Source: Ensifer sp. LC11 (GTDB lineage Bacteria > Pseudomonadota > Alphaproteobacteria > Rhizobiales > Rhizobiaceae). From it: 64,000 nt of DNA. The position numbers and the translations under genes were made by a program. Shown one piece after another: positions 37,859 to 46,428 of the stretch. The notes under the pieces are model-generated. The model did no database searches. It worked only from the letters and a program-made list of their open reading frames with translations, and was not told where the DNA came from. The stretch covers positions 124,001 to 188,000 of the forward strand of contig NZ_MBSO01000073.1 of assembly GCF_001695835.1 (NCBI RefSeq), written 5' to 3'. Position 1 is the first letter of the stretch, and each line of letters opens with the position of its first letter.

Positions 37859-38285
37859 GAACCAAGCTCCGGTTTACCGGATTGTTAGGGGTGATGACTT
37901 AACGAAATATTTCGTCTAACGCCCCGAAAAAAGTATCGAATTGCAGAAAAATCACGGGCCGGGCGCGGTATCGCCCAAGAGTTCAACTCAGTAGTGCGAA
38001 CCGCGCGGAACAATACTCGGTTTCCGCAACCAAGCATAGGTATCCGCACACTCAATGGGCTCAACCACAACTTCGGCAATTCTGCGATGCCCGCAAGCGA
38101 TCCCAAACTTGCGCTTCAGATGGTTACCCGTTCTTGAAGAATTACCTGCGATTTCCTGCTGTTTCTGGATCGTGCCTGCCGCTCCTCCATCCCGGATCGA
38201 CGCAGCATTCGCCGTCACCACCTTCTCAGTTGACTTTCATCCACATCTGAAGGCAAGGCTTTTCTCAAGCGTTTTACGGAGCTTG
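37859..38285. promoter_or_regulatory. Divergent intergenic region with a perfect 14-bp palindrome
   Basis: The 427-bp gap separates the GGDEF-EAL gene (minus) from the peptidase C26 gene (plus). ACGAAATATTTCGT at 37903-37916 is a perfect palindrome, about 45-58 bp upstream of the GGDEF-EAL start, in an AT-rich stretch suited to a promoter or operator. I see no gene in the rest. Confidence 0.45.
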
Positions 38286-39047
38286 ATGATGTCGAAACCT
38301 GTCGTTGCCATCCCCTGCGATTTCCGCGAATTCGACGGCAATGTCTGGCATGTCGTTGCTCATCAATATGTCCGCGCCGCTGTCGAAGGCGCAGGCGTCA
38401 TGCCTTTTCTGATACCCGCGCTCGAAACCGGCAACGACATCGATGAGATCCTCGATCGCGTCGACGGCGTGCTCGCGAGCGGTGCCCGCTCCAACGTCCA
38501 CCCGTCGCTTTACGGCCGTGAAGCCAGGGAGAGCGATGGTCCCTTCGATCCCGGTCGCGACGCAACCAGCCTGCCGCTCATCACCCGAGCGCTGGAGCGC
38601 GGCGTGCCGCTGCTCGCCATCTGTCGCGGCATCCAGGAACTGAACGTCGCGCTCGGCGGTACGCTCGCCACAGAGATCCAGGACCAGCCGGGTATATGGG
38701 ATCACCGCAAGCCTGACGTAAAGGAACTCGACGTCGCCTATGGGATCCGTCAGGACGTCATCGTCAAGGAAGGAAGCTGCCTCGCGCCGGTGCTCGGCGC
38801 TGGGCGCATCCGCGTCAACTCGCTGCATCGCCAGGCAATCGCCGCCACTGCGCCGCGTCTGGCGATCGAAGCGGTGGCCGACGACGGCACGATCGAGGCG
38901 GTCTCGGTGATCGGCGCCAAGGCCTTCGCCGTCGGCGTACAATGGCATCCGGAATATTGGGTGCGCACCGACACGCCCTCGGCCAGCCTCTTCAAGGCAT
39001 TCGGCGATGCGGTTCGAACCTATGCCGCCGCACGGCTGGCAGCCTGA
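38286..39047 (+). CDS. Gamma-glutamyl-gamma-aminobutyrate hydrolase family protein (peptidase C26)
   Basis: A 253-residue class-I glutamine-amidotransferase-like hydrolase, related to PuuD, which frees GABA from gamma-glutamyl-GABA in putrescine breakdown. The nucleophile is Cys113 ('LAICRGIQELNVALGG') and the His-Glu pair is His221/Glu223 ('VQWHPEYW'). Two ATGs (38286 and 38289) follow a CGGAG site; the frame is open upstream to 38055 but this part is in the intergenic region. The neighbours give no putrescine pathway, so the true substrate could be another gamma-glutamyl compound. Confidence 0.9.
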   Translation: MMSKPVVAIPCDFREFDGNVWHVVAHQYVRAAVEGAGVMPFLIPALETGNDIDEILDRVDGVLASGARSNVHPSLYGREARESDGPFDPGRDATSLPLITRALERGVPLLAICRGIQELNVALGGTLATEIQDQPGIWDHRKPDVKELDVAYGIRQDVIVKEGSCLAPVLGAGRIRVNSLHRQAIAATAPRLAIEAVADDGTIEAVSVIGAKAFAVGVQWHPEYWVRTDTPSASLFKAFGDAVRTYAAARLAA

Positions 39048-39089
39048 CAATCTTCGTTACTTCGCGTACCAGCGCTGCGGTGTCCCGTG

Positions 39090-40058
39090 TCAGACCGCGC
39101 GCCGCGTGAACGGCGTTTCCGGCACCGGCGTCAGCGCCTTGCCGGTCGCAAACCAGGCCTCGATATTGTCGACGACGAGATCGGCCATGGCATTGCGTGT
39201 GACCACGGACGCCGAGGCCACATGCGGCAGCAGCGAGACGTTCGCAAACGCCATCAGCGCATCTGGCACCTGCGGCTCGTTCTCGAAAACGTCGAGCCCT
39301 GCACCGGCAATCACGCCGCTCTGAAGCGCCTCGATCAGCGCCGCCTCGTCGACTGTCGAGCCGCGCCCGACATTGATCAGCACCCCGTTGCCGCCAAGTG
39401 CCGCAAGCACTTCCGCATTGACCGTATGCTTCGTCGCCTCGGTGCCAGGCACGATGACGACAAGCGTATCGACGGCCGCGGCCAGCCCGACGAGCGTCGG
39501 ATGAAAGGCGTAGGGCAAGCCTTCGCGCGGGCTGCGCGTGTGATAGGCGATCGAGACGCCGAAGGCTTCAAGCCGTTTGGCGATCGCAAGCCCGATGCGA
39601 CCGAGACCGTAGAGGCCAACAGTACGCCCGCGTAGGGACAGCGGCGAGAGCGGAAACGCACCCTCGCGCTTCCAGCGCCCCTGACGCAGCCATTGCTCTG
39701 CTTGCGGGAGCTGACGAACCGTATTGAGCAGCAGGCCGATGGCCGTGTCGGCCACTTCCTCGGTCAACACATCGGGCGTATTGCTGACGACGATGCCCTT
39801 AGCCACCGCATGACCGATCTCGACGCCGTCGTAACCGACGCCGAAATTGGCGATGACCTCAAGCTGCGGCAGGGCATCCATCAGCGTTCCAGGGAACCGC
39901 CCTGCAACGGCCACGGCCCGCACATCCCGCATCTCAGGCAACACTTGCGCCGGATCCGCACTGTCGATCCTGACGATCTCAAACTGCTCCGCCAACCGGT
40001 CGAGAACCCGTTGATTGATCCTTCCGGGCACGAGAACGCGAATGCGGGAGGCAGACAT
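39090..40058 (-). CDS. D-2-hydroxyacid dehydrogenase (glyoxylate/hydroxypyruvate reductase-like)
   Basis: A 322-residue NAD(P)-dependent dehydrogenase. The nucleotide-binding loop is 'GLGRIG' (residues 151-156), and the catalytic residues are Arg232 ('INVGRGS'), Glu261 ('VFENEP') and His279 ('LLPHVAS'). The start at 40058 follows the LacI-type gene by 23 bp on the same strand, so the two are probably one operon and the LacI protein probably controls it. The family reduces glyoxylate, hydroxypyruvate or similar 2-oxoacids; which one is unclear. Confidence 0.9.
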   Translation of the reverse strand: MSASRIRVLVPGRINQRVLDRLAEQFEIVRIDSADPAQVLPEMRDVRAVAVAGRFPGTLMDALPQLEVIANFGVGYDGVEIGHAVAKGIVVSNTPDVLTEEVADTAIGLLLNTVRQLPQAEQWLRQGRWKREGAFPLSPLSLRGRTVGLYGLGRIGLAIAKRLEAFGVSIAYHTRSPREGLPYAFHPTLVGLAAAVDTLVVIVPGTEATKHTVNAEVLAALGGNGVLINVGRGSTVDEAALIEALQSGVIAGAGLDVFENEPQVPDALMAFANVSLLPHVASASVVTRNAMADLVVDNIEAWFATGKALTPVPETPFTRRAV

Positions 40059-40081
40059 GTGGAATTCCCTGTTGCAGGACC

Positions 40082-41104
40082 TCAGGCGATGACCCGCAAG
40101 GGACCGGTTGATTGCCGGATACGCATTTCCGGCTTGATCAAATGGATGCCGTCCGGTTCGTGGCTGCCGGAGAGCTTGTCGAGAAGCGCGCGGGCCGCAC
40201 TTCGGCCGACGTCGGCCTGGCCGTTCCAGACAGTCGTGAGCGCCGGTGTCGCGATCGAAGCCTCTTCCAGATCGTCGTATCCCGTGACGGAAATGTCGAC
40301 GCCGGGAACGAGACCGGCACGGGCGATGCCGTTCATCATGCCGATCGCCACCAGGTCGTTCCAACAGACGACTGCCGTCGGCTTTTGCGGCAGGGAGAGC
40401 AGATGCACCGCGGCTTCGAAGCCGCCCTGTTTCGTGCGGGGACCGGGAATGCGCAACTCCGGATCGACCTCGATATTGGCCTTGCGCAGCGCGTTGACAT
40501 AGCCCTGATAGCGGTCGCGGCCGGTGGACGTCTGGTCGGTGCCCCCGACCATGGCGATACAGCGGTGACCAAGGCCGATCAGATGATTGGTCGCAAGCGA
40601 AATGCCGTAGGCGTCGTCACCGCGGAAGATCGGCACATCCACGCCCTCGATCGAGCGGGCGATCAGGATCGCCGGCATGCCGTTGTCCTCGGCAAGCTGG
40701 ATGTCCTCCAGCGGCGTACCGATGGCCGGCGACATGATGACGCCATCGCCACCGAGCTGCAGCAGCGTCTCGATGAAATCGCGCTGCTTGTCGACGGAAT
40801 CGTAGTGGTTGGAAAGAATGAAGGTCTGCTTGTCGCGGTCGAGCTCGGCTTCGATCGCTTTCAGGATTTCGCCGTAGAACGGGTTCATGATGTCGTGCAC
40901 GACGACGCCGATGATGCCGGAACGGGAGGTTCTGAGGCTGGCAGCGCGGCGGTTGTAGATGTAGCCGAGCGCGCGGGCCTGCTCCTTGATCTTGTCGCGG
41001 GTGACGGTCGCCACCAAGGGACTGTCACGCAGGGCCAGAGATACTGTTGCCGTCGAAAGACCGAGCGTTTCCGCGATCGTCGATAGCTTGACCTTTTGCG
41101 CCAC
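40082..41104 (-). CDS. LacI-family transcriptional regulator
   Basis: A 340-residue repressor: helix-turn-helix with hinge at residues 4-60 ('KLSTIAETLGLSTATVSLALRDSPLV'), then a periplasmic-binding-protein-like effector domain ('SGIIGVVVHDIMNPFYGEILKAIEAELD'). It is in the same direction as the hydroxyacid dehydrogenase gene 23 bp downstream. A perfect dyad at 41240-41256 upstream of its start is the likely operator. Confidence 0.92.
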   Translation of the reverse strand: MAQKVKLSTIAETLGLSTATVSLALRDSPLVATVTRDKIKEQARALGYIYNRRAASLRTSRSGIIGVVVHDIMNPFYGEILKAIEAELDRDKQTFILSNHYDSVDKQRDFIETLLQLGGDGVIMSPAIGTPLEDIQLAEDNGMPAILIARSIEGVDVPIFRGDDAYGISLATNHLIGLGHRCIAMVGGTDQTSTGRDRYQGYVNALRKANIEVDPELRIPGPRTKQGGFEAAVHLLSLPQKPTAVVCWNDLVAIGMMNGIARAGLVPGVDISVTGYDDLEEASIATPALTTVWNGQADVGRSAARALLDKLSGSHEPDGIHLIKPEMRIRQSTGPLRVIA

Positions 41105-41228
41105 GATGCCCCCTGTAAGCCCTGTTTCGCCCCCTCACCGCATCAATCCCGCGATCAGATCCGCTCGAGACAATGCAGCAAACTCCCGGCGACCTTCATG
41201 CGTCACGACGGACACGCGGGTACCGGAA

Positions 41229-41256
41229 TTTAAACACCTATTTAAACTGTTTAAAT
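41229..41256. promoter_or_regulatory. Dyad operator upstream of the LacI-family gene
   Basis: ATTTAAACTGTTTAAAT (41240-41256) is a perfect palindrome with 8-base arms around one central base; a further TTTAAA lies at 41229-41234. It is about 135 bp upstream of the LacI-family start and downstream of the marR gene on the same strand. Autoregulation is inferred. Confidence 0.5.
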
Positions 41257-41283
41257 CGCCGCTGCAATATGCGGGAACGAAGG

Positions 41284-41784
41284 TCAGTCAGCCGCCCGCG
41301 CTGCCTGAAGATTGCTGTCGACGGCGCGCAGCAGCTTCATCAGCGTGCGCACCTGCTTGTCGGTCAGGCCGCGGGTGGCGAGCGCTTCCGAGTGCTGGCC
41401 AGCTTCGGCGATGATCTGCAGCCGGTTGCGACCGGGCTCGGTGAGGTAGACCTTGGTGAGCCGCGCATCGTCCTCGTCCGGGCGACGCTCGAGAAACCCT
41501 TGCGCCTCCATGCGGCCGATCGTGCGGGTCATGGTCGGCGCCTTGACCCCGAGCCTCGTGGCAAGCCCGCCTGCGGTCATGCCGTCGGTTTCGGCGAGCG
41601 CCAGCATCACGCCGTCCTGACCGGCATAGAGGCCGCTTTCGAGCAGATTGCGGGAGAGCACCGTGCGCATGGAGCGCGCGGCTTGAACGAGGATGGCGGC
41701 CAGATCGTGCGGCTCATCGGCCAGGAACTCGTCCTTCTTCTTGCCGTTCTTGCCCTTCTTTTCGGCCTTGTTCTTCTTGCCCAT
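41284..41784 (-). CDS. MarR-family transcriptional regulator
   Basis: A 166-residue winged-helix regulator. After a Lys-rich start (residues 1-20, 'MGKKNKAEKKGKNGKKK'), residues 30-140 follow the MarR plan: 'LAETDGMTAGGLATRLGVKAPTMTRTIGRMEAQGFLERRPDEDDARLTKVYLT'. The start at 41784 has an AGGAGG site directly upstream. It is divergent from the creatininase-family gene and the 113-bp gap holds a 26-bp dyad, so control of that gene and itself is likely. Confidence 0.9.
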   Translation of the reverse strand: MGKKNKAEKKGKNGKKKDEFLADEPHDLAAILVQAARSMRTVLSRNLLESGLYAGQDGVMLALAETDGMTAGGLATRLGVKAPTMTRTIGRMEAQGFLERRPDEDDARLTKVYLTEPGRNRLQIIAEAGQHSEALATRGLTDKQVRTLMKLLRAVDSNLQAARAAD

Positions 41785-41823
41785 TGGACCTCCTGCCGAA
41801 TCCCGTCTCGCACACTTATAACA

Positions 41824-41849
41824 ATACAGCTTGCGATTACGAACTGTAT
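41824..41849. promoter_or_regulatory. Dyad between marR and creatininase-family genes
   Basis: ATACAG at 41824-41829 and CTGTAT at 41844-41849 are perfect inverted arms separated by 14 bases, with partial symmetry inside. They lie in the shared promoter region of the divergent genes, a usual place for MarR binding. Confidence 0.5.
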
Positions 41850-41897
41850 GACTCAAATAACAATTTTACGACAATTGACGTGGAGGATCGAAGAGAA

Positions 41898-42689
41898 ATG
41901 TCGATGCCCAGGCCGCGATGGCAGGACAATCCGACCGATCTTCCAGCCGCCGCCCGGCGCGACTGGATCGCGGTGCTGCCGCTCGGCGCGCATGAACAGC
42001 ACGGGCCCCACCTGCCCTTCGAAACCGACACGCTGATTGCCGGCGGCATCGTCGAGCGAACAATCGCCGCCCTGCCCACGGACCTCCCCGCCACCTTCCT
42101 GCCGGTCGAGCCGGTCGGTTACTCGATCGAGCACATGGACGTTGCCGGCAGCCGCTCGCTTGCCTACGGCGAGGCGGTCGAGCGCTGGCTCGGCATCGCC
42201 GCCAGTCTCCATGAGCAGGGCATCCGCAAGTTCGTAATGCTCAACGCCCATGGCGGCAACTCGCCGTTGATGACGATCGTCGCCACAGAGGCGCGCGTGC
42301 GCTTCGACATCCTGGCGGTTGCGACAAGCTGGACCCGCTTCGGCCAGCCGGACGGCTGGATTTCGCCCGAGGACAAGGCTCTCGACATTCATGGCGGCGA
42401 CATCGAGACCTCGGTGATGCTGGCGCTCAATCCCGATAAGGTCGACATGACGAAGGCGGGCCATTTCCCCTCCAGGCAGCGCGAATTTGCTGCGCGCTTC
42501 AAGCACCTGCGCGCCTACGGTCCCCACGCCTTCGGCTGGAAGATGCGTGATCTCAACGCCGACGGCGTCGCCGGCGACGCCTCGGTTGCGACCGCGGCGC
42601 GCGGCGAGATGCTGATCGCCCATGCCGTGAAAGGCTTTCTCGAATTGCTGGAAGATGTCAGGGATTTCGATCCGGCCGAACTCGGCTGA
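41898..42689 (+). CDS. Creatininase family protein
   Basis: A 263-residue protein with the creatininase fold, a metal-dependent amidohydrolase. Metal ligands are visible: Glu33 and His35 ('PLGAHEQHG'), Asp44 ('ETDTLIA'), with 'NAHGGN' and 'GGDIETS' completing the site. Relatives cleave creatinine or act as formamide hydrolases in riboflavin and mycofactocin pathways; neighbours give no assignment. The ATG at 41898 follows a GGAGGATCGAAGAG site. Divergent from the marR gene. Confidence 0.88.
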   Translation: MSMPRPRWQDNPTDLPAAARRDWIAVLPLGAHEQHGPHLPFETDTLIAGGIVERTIAALPTDLPATFLPVEPVGYSIEHMDVAGSRSLAYGEAVERWLGIAASLHEQGIRKFVMLNAHGGNSPLMTIVATEARVRFDILAVATSWTRFGQPDGWISPEDKALDIHGGDIETSVMLALNPDKVDMTKAGHFPSRQREFAARFKHLRAYGPHAFGWKMRDLNADGVAGDASVATAARGEMLIAHAVKGFLELLEDVRDFDPAELG

Positions 42690-42775
42690 CAACGGATACG
42701 GCGGCCCCGGCAAACACTTTCTTTGCGCTTTTGCGCTATCAGATGCGCGAACGGAAAGCGTAGGGCAGAGAACCC

Positions 42776-44179
42776 ATGGCGAAGATCATTGCGCTCGGCG
42801 CCTATTTCTACCAGGCCGTCATCGCCTTCGGCCTGCTGATCGTCGTCGCCCACTGGCTGGCGCCGGCCGACTATGCCAGCTACTCGCTGTTCATCTCCAT
42901 CTGCCAGTTCGCGGCGATCGCCGCCTTCGAGTGGGTCCGGTTTGCCTGCACGCGCTTTTATCCGGGGCCGGACGCGGCAAGCGAGGCGGCAGAACGGCGC
43001 ACGATCCTGGTCGAGACCGTGGCCTGCGCCGCCCTCTGCCTGGTCGCGGCAGGCGCGTCCTTGCTCTTCGGCGTGCCGCCTGTCGTGGCGCTCGTCGGCG
43101 GTCTGGTCTCGATCGCTCAGGGCGGCAGCGACCTGCATCTGACGATGTTGCGGTTCCGCCAGGATTTCCGGGCCTTCTCCGTGCTGCAGGGTTCGCGCGC
43201 GACCATCCTTGCCACCGGCACGCTTGCCGGCGCGCTGGTGTCGCCAGGCTTTCTCCCGACGGTCACGGGCCTTCTCGCCGGCTATGCCGCCTACGGGCTT
43301 CTGGCATATTTTCTCTCGCACCGCACCGCCACAAGCCCCGCCGTGGCGCTCGACAGAGCCCGGGTGCGCAAGCATCTCGTCTATGGCAGCGTCTCGGCCG
43401 GCGCCGCGACGGCCGCGATGTTCGCACCTTTGGCGCTGAAAGCGATCCTGACATCGGCGCTCGGAACGACGGGCGCTGCGGGCGCGCTTCTCGCGCTTGA
43501 CCTCCTGCAACGCCCGTTCGTGCTCATCGTTTCTGCGCTGCAGGCGATCCAGTATCCGGAGATCGTCGCCGCACACGACCGGGGTGAAGATCGCGCAAGC
43601 CTGCGGCGTCAGCTCGGCCAATATTACGCACTGCTGACGAGCTTCGCGCTGATGATGGCCGCCGGCATTTTCGCCGTCCTCCTGCCGGCCACGTGGCTCG
43701 TCATCAGCCCGGAGCTGCAGGAGGGATTCCTCGCGACCGCGCCCGCCATCATCGTGCTTTCGCTTGTGCGCACGCTGACGCAGATCATGTCGCCGACGCC
43801 GCTGCACTTAAAGCAGCGCCTTGCGCTGATCCTGCTGCTCGCCGTCGTCGATTGCGTGCTGTTAAGTCTCGGCGCCCTCATTGCCCTTGAGCTGCTTGGC
43901 GCGAATGATGCGGCTCTCGCTGGCGGTGGCGCCATCGGAGCCATCCTTGCGGCCCTTGTCGGCCTGCGACTGATGGCCTCGCTTGCCTTCGACCTCACCT
44001 GGCCACCGGTACTCCTGGCCGCTGCCGGGCTCTGCGCCGCCGCCCTTGCCTTTTCCCTGTCCCGCGAGGCGAGCTATGTCACGATCGGTGCCGGCATCGT
44101 CGTTGGCGGCCTTCTCTGCCTGCTGGCACTCAACCAGTTGCGATTGATGACGCGGGCTCCGCGAACCGACGCCGCCTAG
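42776..44179 (+). CDS. Polysaccharide flippase / oligosaccharide-exporter-like membrane protein
   Basis: A 467-residue protein with about 12 to 14 membrane helices, for example 'AKIIALGAYFYQAVIAFGLLIVVAHWL' at the N-terminus, which is the Wzx/MATE start. It is expected to flip a lipid-linked sugar across the inner membrane. It begins a small surface-polysaccharide block with the two glycosyltransferases that follow; no polymerase is present here, so it may supply a larger system elsewhere. Confidence 0.82.
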   Translation: MAKIIALGAYFYQAVIAFGLLIVVAHWLAPADYASYSLFISICQFAAIAAFEWVRFACTRFYPGPDAASEAAERRTILVETVACAALCLVAAGASLLFGVPPVVALVGGLVSIAQGGSDLHLTMLRFRQDFRAFSVLQGSRATILATGTLAGALVSPGFLPTVTGLLAGYAAYGLLAYFLSHRTATSPAVALDRARVRKHLVYGSVSAGAATAAMFAPLALKAILTSALGTTGAAGALLALDLLQRPFVLIVSALQAIQYPEIVAAHDRGEDRASLRRQLGQYYALLTSFALMMAAGIFAVLLPATWLVISPELQEGFLATAPAIIVLSLVRTLTQIMSPTPLHLKQRLALILLLAVVDCVLLSLGALIALELLGANDAALAGGGAIGAILAALVGLRLMASLAFDLTWPPVLLAAAGLCAAALAFSLSREASYVTIGAGIVVGGLLCLLALNQLRLMTRAPRTDAA

Positions 44180-44242
44180 CTGCTAAGAAAAACTGCACGA
44201 ATTTCCGGTTAGATCGCCGCCGAAACAAGCGGGGAGCACCTC

Positions 44243-45121
44243 ATGAACATCGTCGTCGGCATAGCCACCGCGGGCCGCCGCGAGGTCCTTTCCGAAACCC
44301 TGCTGCACCTGACGCTGCAGGAGCGCCGGCCGGACGCGATCTTTGTCTGCCCGAGCGCGCCCGACGATGTCGACGAGGCCTTCACTCGGACGCTGCCCAT
44401 CCCGGTCACCATCGTCAAGGGTGAGCGCGGGCTGACGAAACAGCGAAACGCCATTCTCGCATCCATCGGGGATGCCGACCTTCTTGTCTTTCTCGACGAC
44501 GACTTCCTACTGCGTGGAGATTTTCTCCGGCAGGCCTTGAAGCTGTTCGAGGCGGCGCCCGATATCGTCGTCGCAACGGGGCTTGTTCTTGCCGACGGTA
44601 TTCACGGCCCGGGCATAGCGGTTAAGGACGGCCTGGAAATCCTGAGGCGAGACGGCTCGACAGTCGCAGACGGCCTGCCGACACCGGTCTACAACGCCTA
44701 TGGCTGCAACATGGTCTTCCGCTTTTCGGCCATTGCGGCGGCCGGCACCCGCTTCGACGAGCGCCTGCCGCTCTACGGCTGGCAGGAAGACGTCGATTTC
44801 TGCCGCCGCCTCGCGCGCTACGGCCGCATCGTCAAATCGTCGGCGCTGCGCGGCGTGCATCTCGGCAACAAGCGCGGCCGGACCTCGGGGCTTCGGTTCG
44901 GATACTCGCAGGTTGCCAACCCGCTCTATCTCTTCCGCAAGGGCACGGTCAGCCTGAAATGGGCGCTGCGCCTGATGGGCGGCAACATCGCCGCTAATCT
45001 CGCCGGCAGCCTCAAGCCGCAAGGCCTTGTCGACCGGCGTGGCCGTCTCAAGGGCAACACCATCGCGTTTCTCGATCTGCTGCGCGGCCGGATGGATCCG
45101 CTTCGCATGCTGGACCTTTGA
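44243..45121 (+). CDS. Glycosyltransferase family 2
   Basis: A 292-residue GT-A fold enzyme. 'IVVGIATAGRREVLSETLLHLTLQERRPDAI' begins the fold; 'DADLLVFLDDDFLLRGDFL' holds the DxD metal/nucleotide-binding motif; 'LPLYGWQEDVDFCRRLARYG' holds the probable catalytic ED motif. It has a good GGGGAG ribosome site. The donor and acceptor are unknown. It is convergent with the family 4 enzyme. Confidence 0.88.
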   Translation: MNIVVGIATAGRREVLSETLLHLTLQERRPDAIFVCPSAPDDVDEAFTRTLPIPVTIVKGERGLTKQRNAILASIGDADLLVFLDDDFLLRGDFLRQALKLFEAAPDIVVATGLVLADGIHGPGIAVKDGLEILRRDGSTVADGLPTPVYNAYGCNMVFRFSAIAAAGTRFDERLPLYGWQEDVDFCRRLARYGRIVKSSALRGVHLGNKRGRTSGLRFGYSQVANPLYLFRKGTVSLKWALRLMGGNIAANLAGSLKPQGLVDRRGRLKGNTIAFLDLLRGRMDPLRMLDL

Positions 45122-45149
45122 TGGCTTCCGCCGCCGTCGCGGCCACGGG

Positions 45150-46244
45150 CTAAGCCGGCCGGCCGGCTGCCAGCAGGTTCAGCAGCACGACAGCGCTTCC
45201 ATCCCAGGAAAAGCGCTTCGCGTTGTCTGTACCGGCGCGCGTCAACTCGGCACGCAGGCCCCCGTCGGCAGATATCATCCGCATCGCCTCGACCAGGGCC
45301 TCCGTCTTCAACGGGTCGAAATAGCGGACCGCGTCGCCACAGGCCTCCCGGACCGGCGGGATATCGGCGGCGAGCACCGGACACCCTTGGGTCATCGCTT
45401 CGAGCGGCGGAATGCCGAAGCCTTCGTAGAGGCTGGGAAAAACGAAGGCGACGGCTTGACGCTGCAGCCCGGCAATCTCCTCGTCCGTCAAGCGACCGGG
45501 AAAGATCAGGTTGCCCTTCGATGTCGGGGCGATGTCGCGAAACACCGACGGATCGGTGCCGCCGACAACGACGAGCTTGTGGTCGCCGCCACCAAACGCC
45601 TCGAAGGCTTTGACCGCGAACTCGACGTTCTTGTTGGGCTTCAGCGTGCCGACCAACAGGAAGAACGGCGTATCGCTGAGCCCCAATCGCGCGATGATCC
45701 CTTCATCCGGCCGAAGTGCTGCGAAATGATCGGTCGCATTGTAGATGACGTCGATGCCGGCAGCCGGCACGCGAAAGACCTCTGCCAGTTCCCGGCGCGA
45801 AAAGTTCGAGACGGTGCCGATCTTTGCCCGCCGGGAAAGCACATATCCGAGCGCCCCATGAAACAGCCGGTAGCCGCGGCCGAAGGAGGCTGGATGGCGA
45901 AAGAGGGTGACGTCGTGGATCACCACCACCTGATTGCCGTGCAGCACCGGGCCGCTGCCGCCGAAGCCGATAAGCGTGTCGCGGCGCGCCCGCCAGTAGA
46001 GCGGTCCCTGCTCCCAGACATGGCCGGGTCCGGTACCGAAGCGTTCGACCGAAATTGCCTTGAGATCCAGATCGTCAGCCGCCTTCCCCGGAGCAAGCAG
46101 CCGCCAGCGCACGTCTTTCAGCGCATGCGGCACGGCACCGCACGCGATGCGCGCGTCGAGCGCCCGGGTCATCTCGCGGGCGAAGCGCTGCACGCCGGTA
46201 AGCGGCTGGGTCAGGAACCGGCCGTTGATGGAAATCGTCTTCAC
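45150..46244 (-). CDS. Glycosyltransferase family 4
   Basis: A 364-residue GT-B fold enzyme. 'GRFLTQPLTGVQRFAREM' is a typical N-terminus, 'FFLLVGTLKPNKNVEFAVKAF' begins the second half, and 'FPSLYEGFGIPPLEAMTQGCPV' has the E-x7-E nucleotide-sugar motif. The GTG at 46244 is chosen because AAGGGG lies upstream and because it gives the family start. It is probably a surface-sugar enzyme with the flippase and family 2 enzyme. Confidence 0.9.
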   Translation of the reverse strand: MKTISINGRFLTQPLTGVQRFAREMTRALDARIACGAVPHALKDVRWRLLAPGKAADDLDLKAISVERFGTGPGHVWEQGPLYWRARRDTLIGFGGSGPVLHGNQVVVIHDVTLFRHPASFGRGYRLFHGALGYVLSRRAKIGTVSNFSRRELAEVFRVPAAGIDVIYNATDHFAALRPDEGIIARLGLSDTPFFLLVGTLKPNKNVEFAVKAFEAFGGGDHKLVVVGGTDPSVFRDIAPTSKGNLIFPGRLTDEEIAGLQRQAVAFVFPSLYEGFGIPPLEAMTQGCPVLAADIPPVREACGDAVRYFDPLKTEALVEAMRMISADGGLRAELTRAGTDNAKRFSWDGSAVVLLNLLAAGRPA

Positions 46245-46428
46245 GCTGGAACCCCTTCGATGTGCCCGCACTCTCGCCGATTTTCATGAAAGGACGGTTA
46301 TCGGGCCGGCAGTGGTCATGGCCCCGCTACCGGCAAATTCGCCGGCGCCATTTGCGCATCGTCGCCGCATCTCCTATATGAAACGCGACTAGGGTGCCCG
46401 CCCGCATCCGGAAATCCCAGAGGTTCCC

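Noticed and set aside
46272-46428. Zur box upstream of the COG0523 gene
   Set aside because: No palindrome like the alphaproteobacterial Zur consensus (GTTATA...ATAAC) could be found in the gap.
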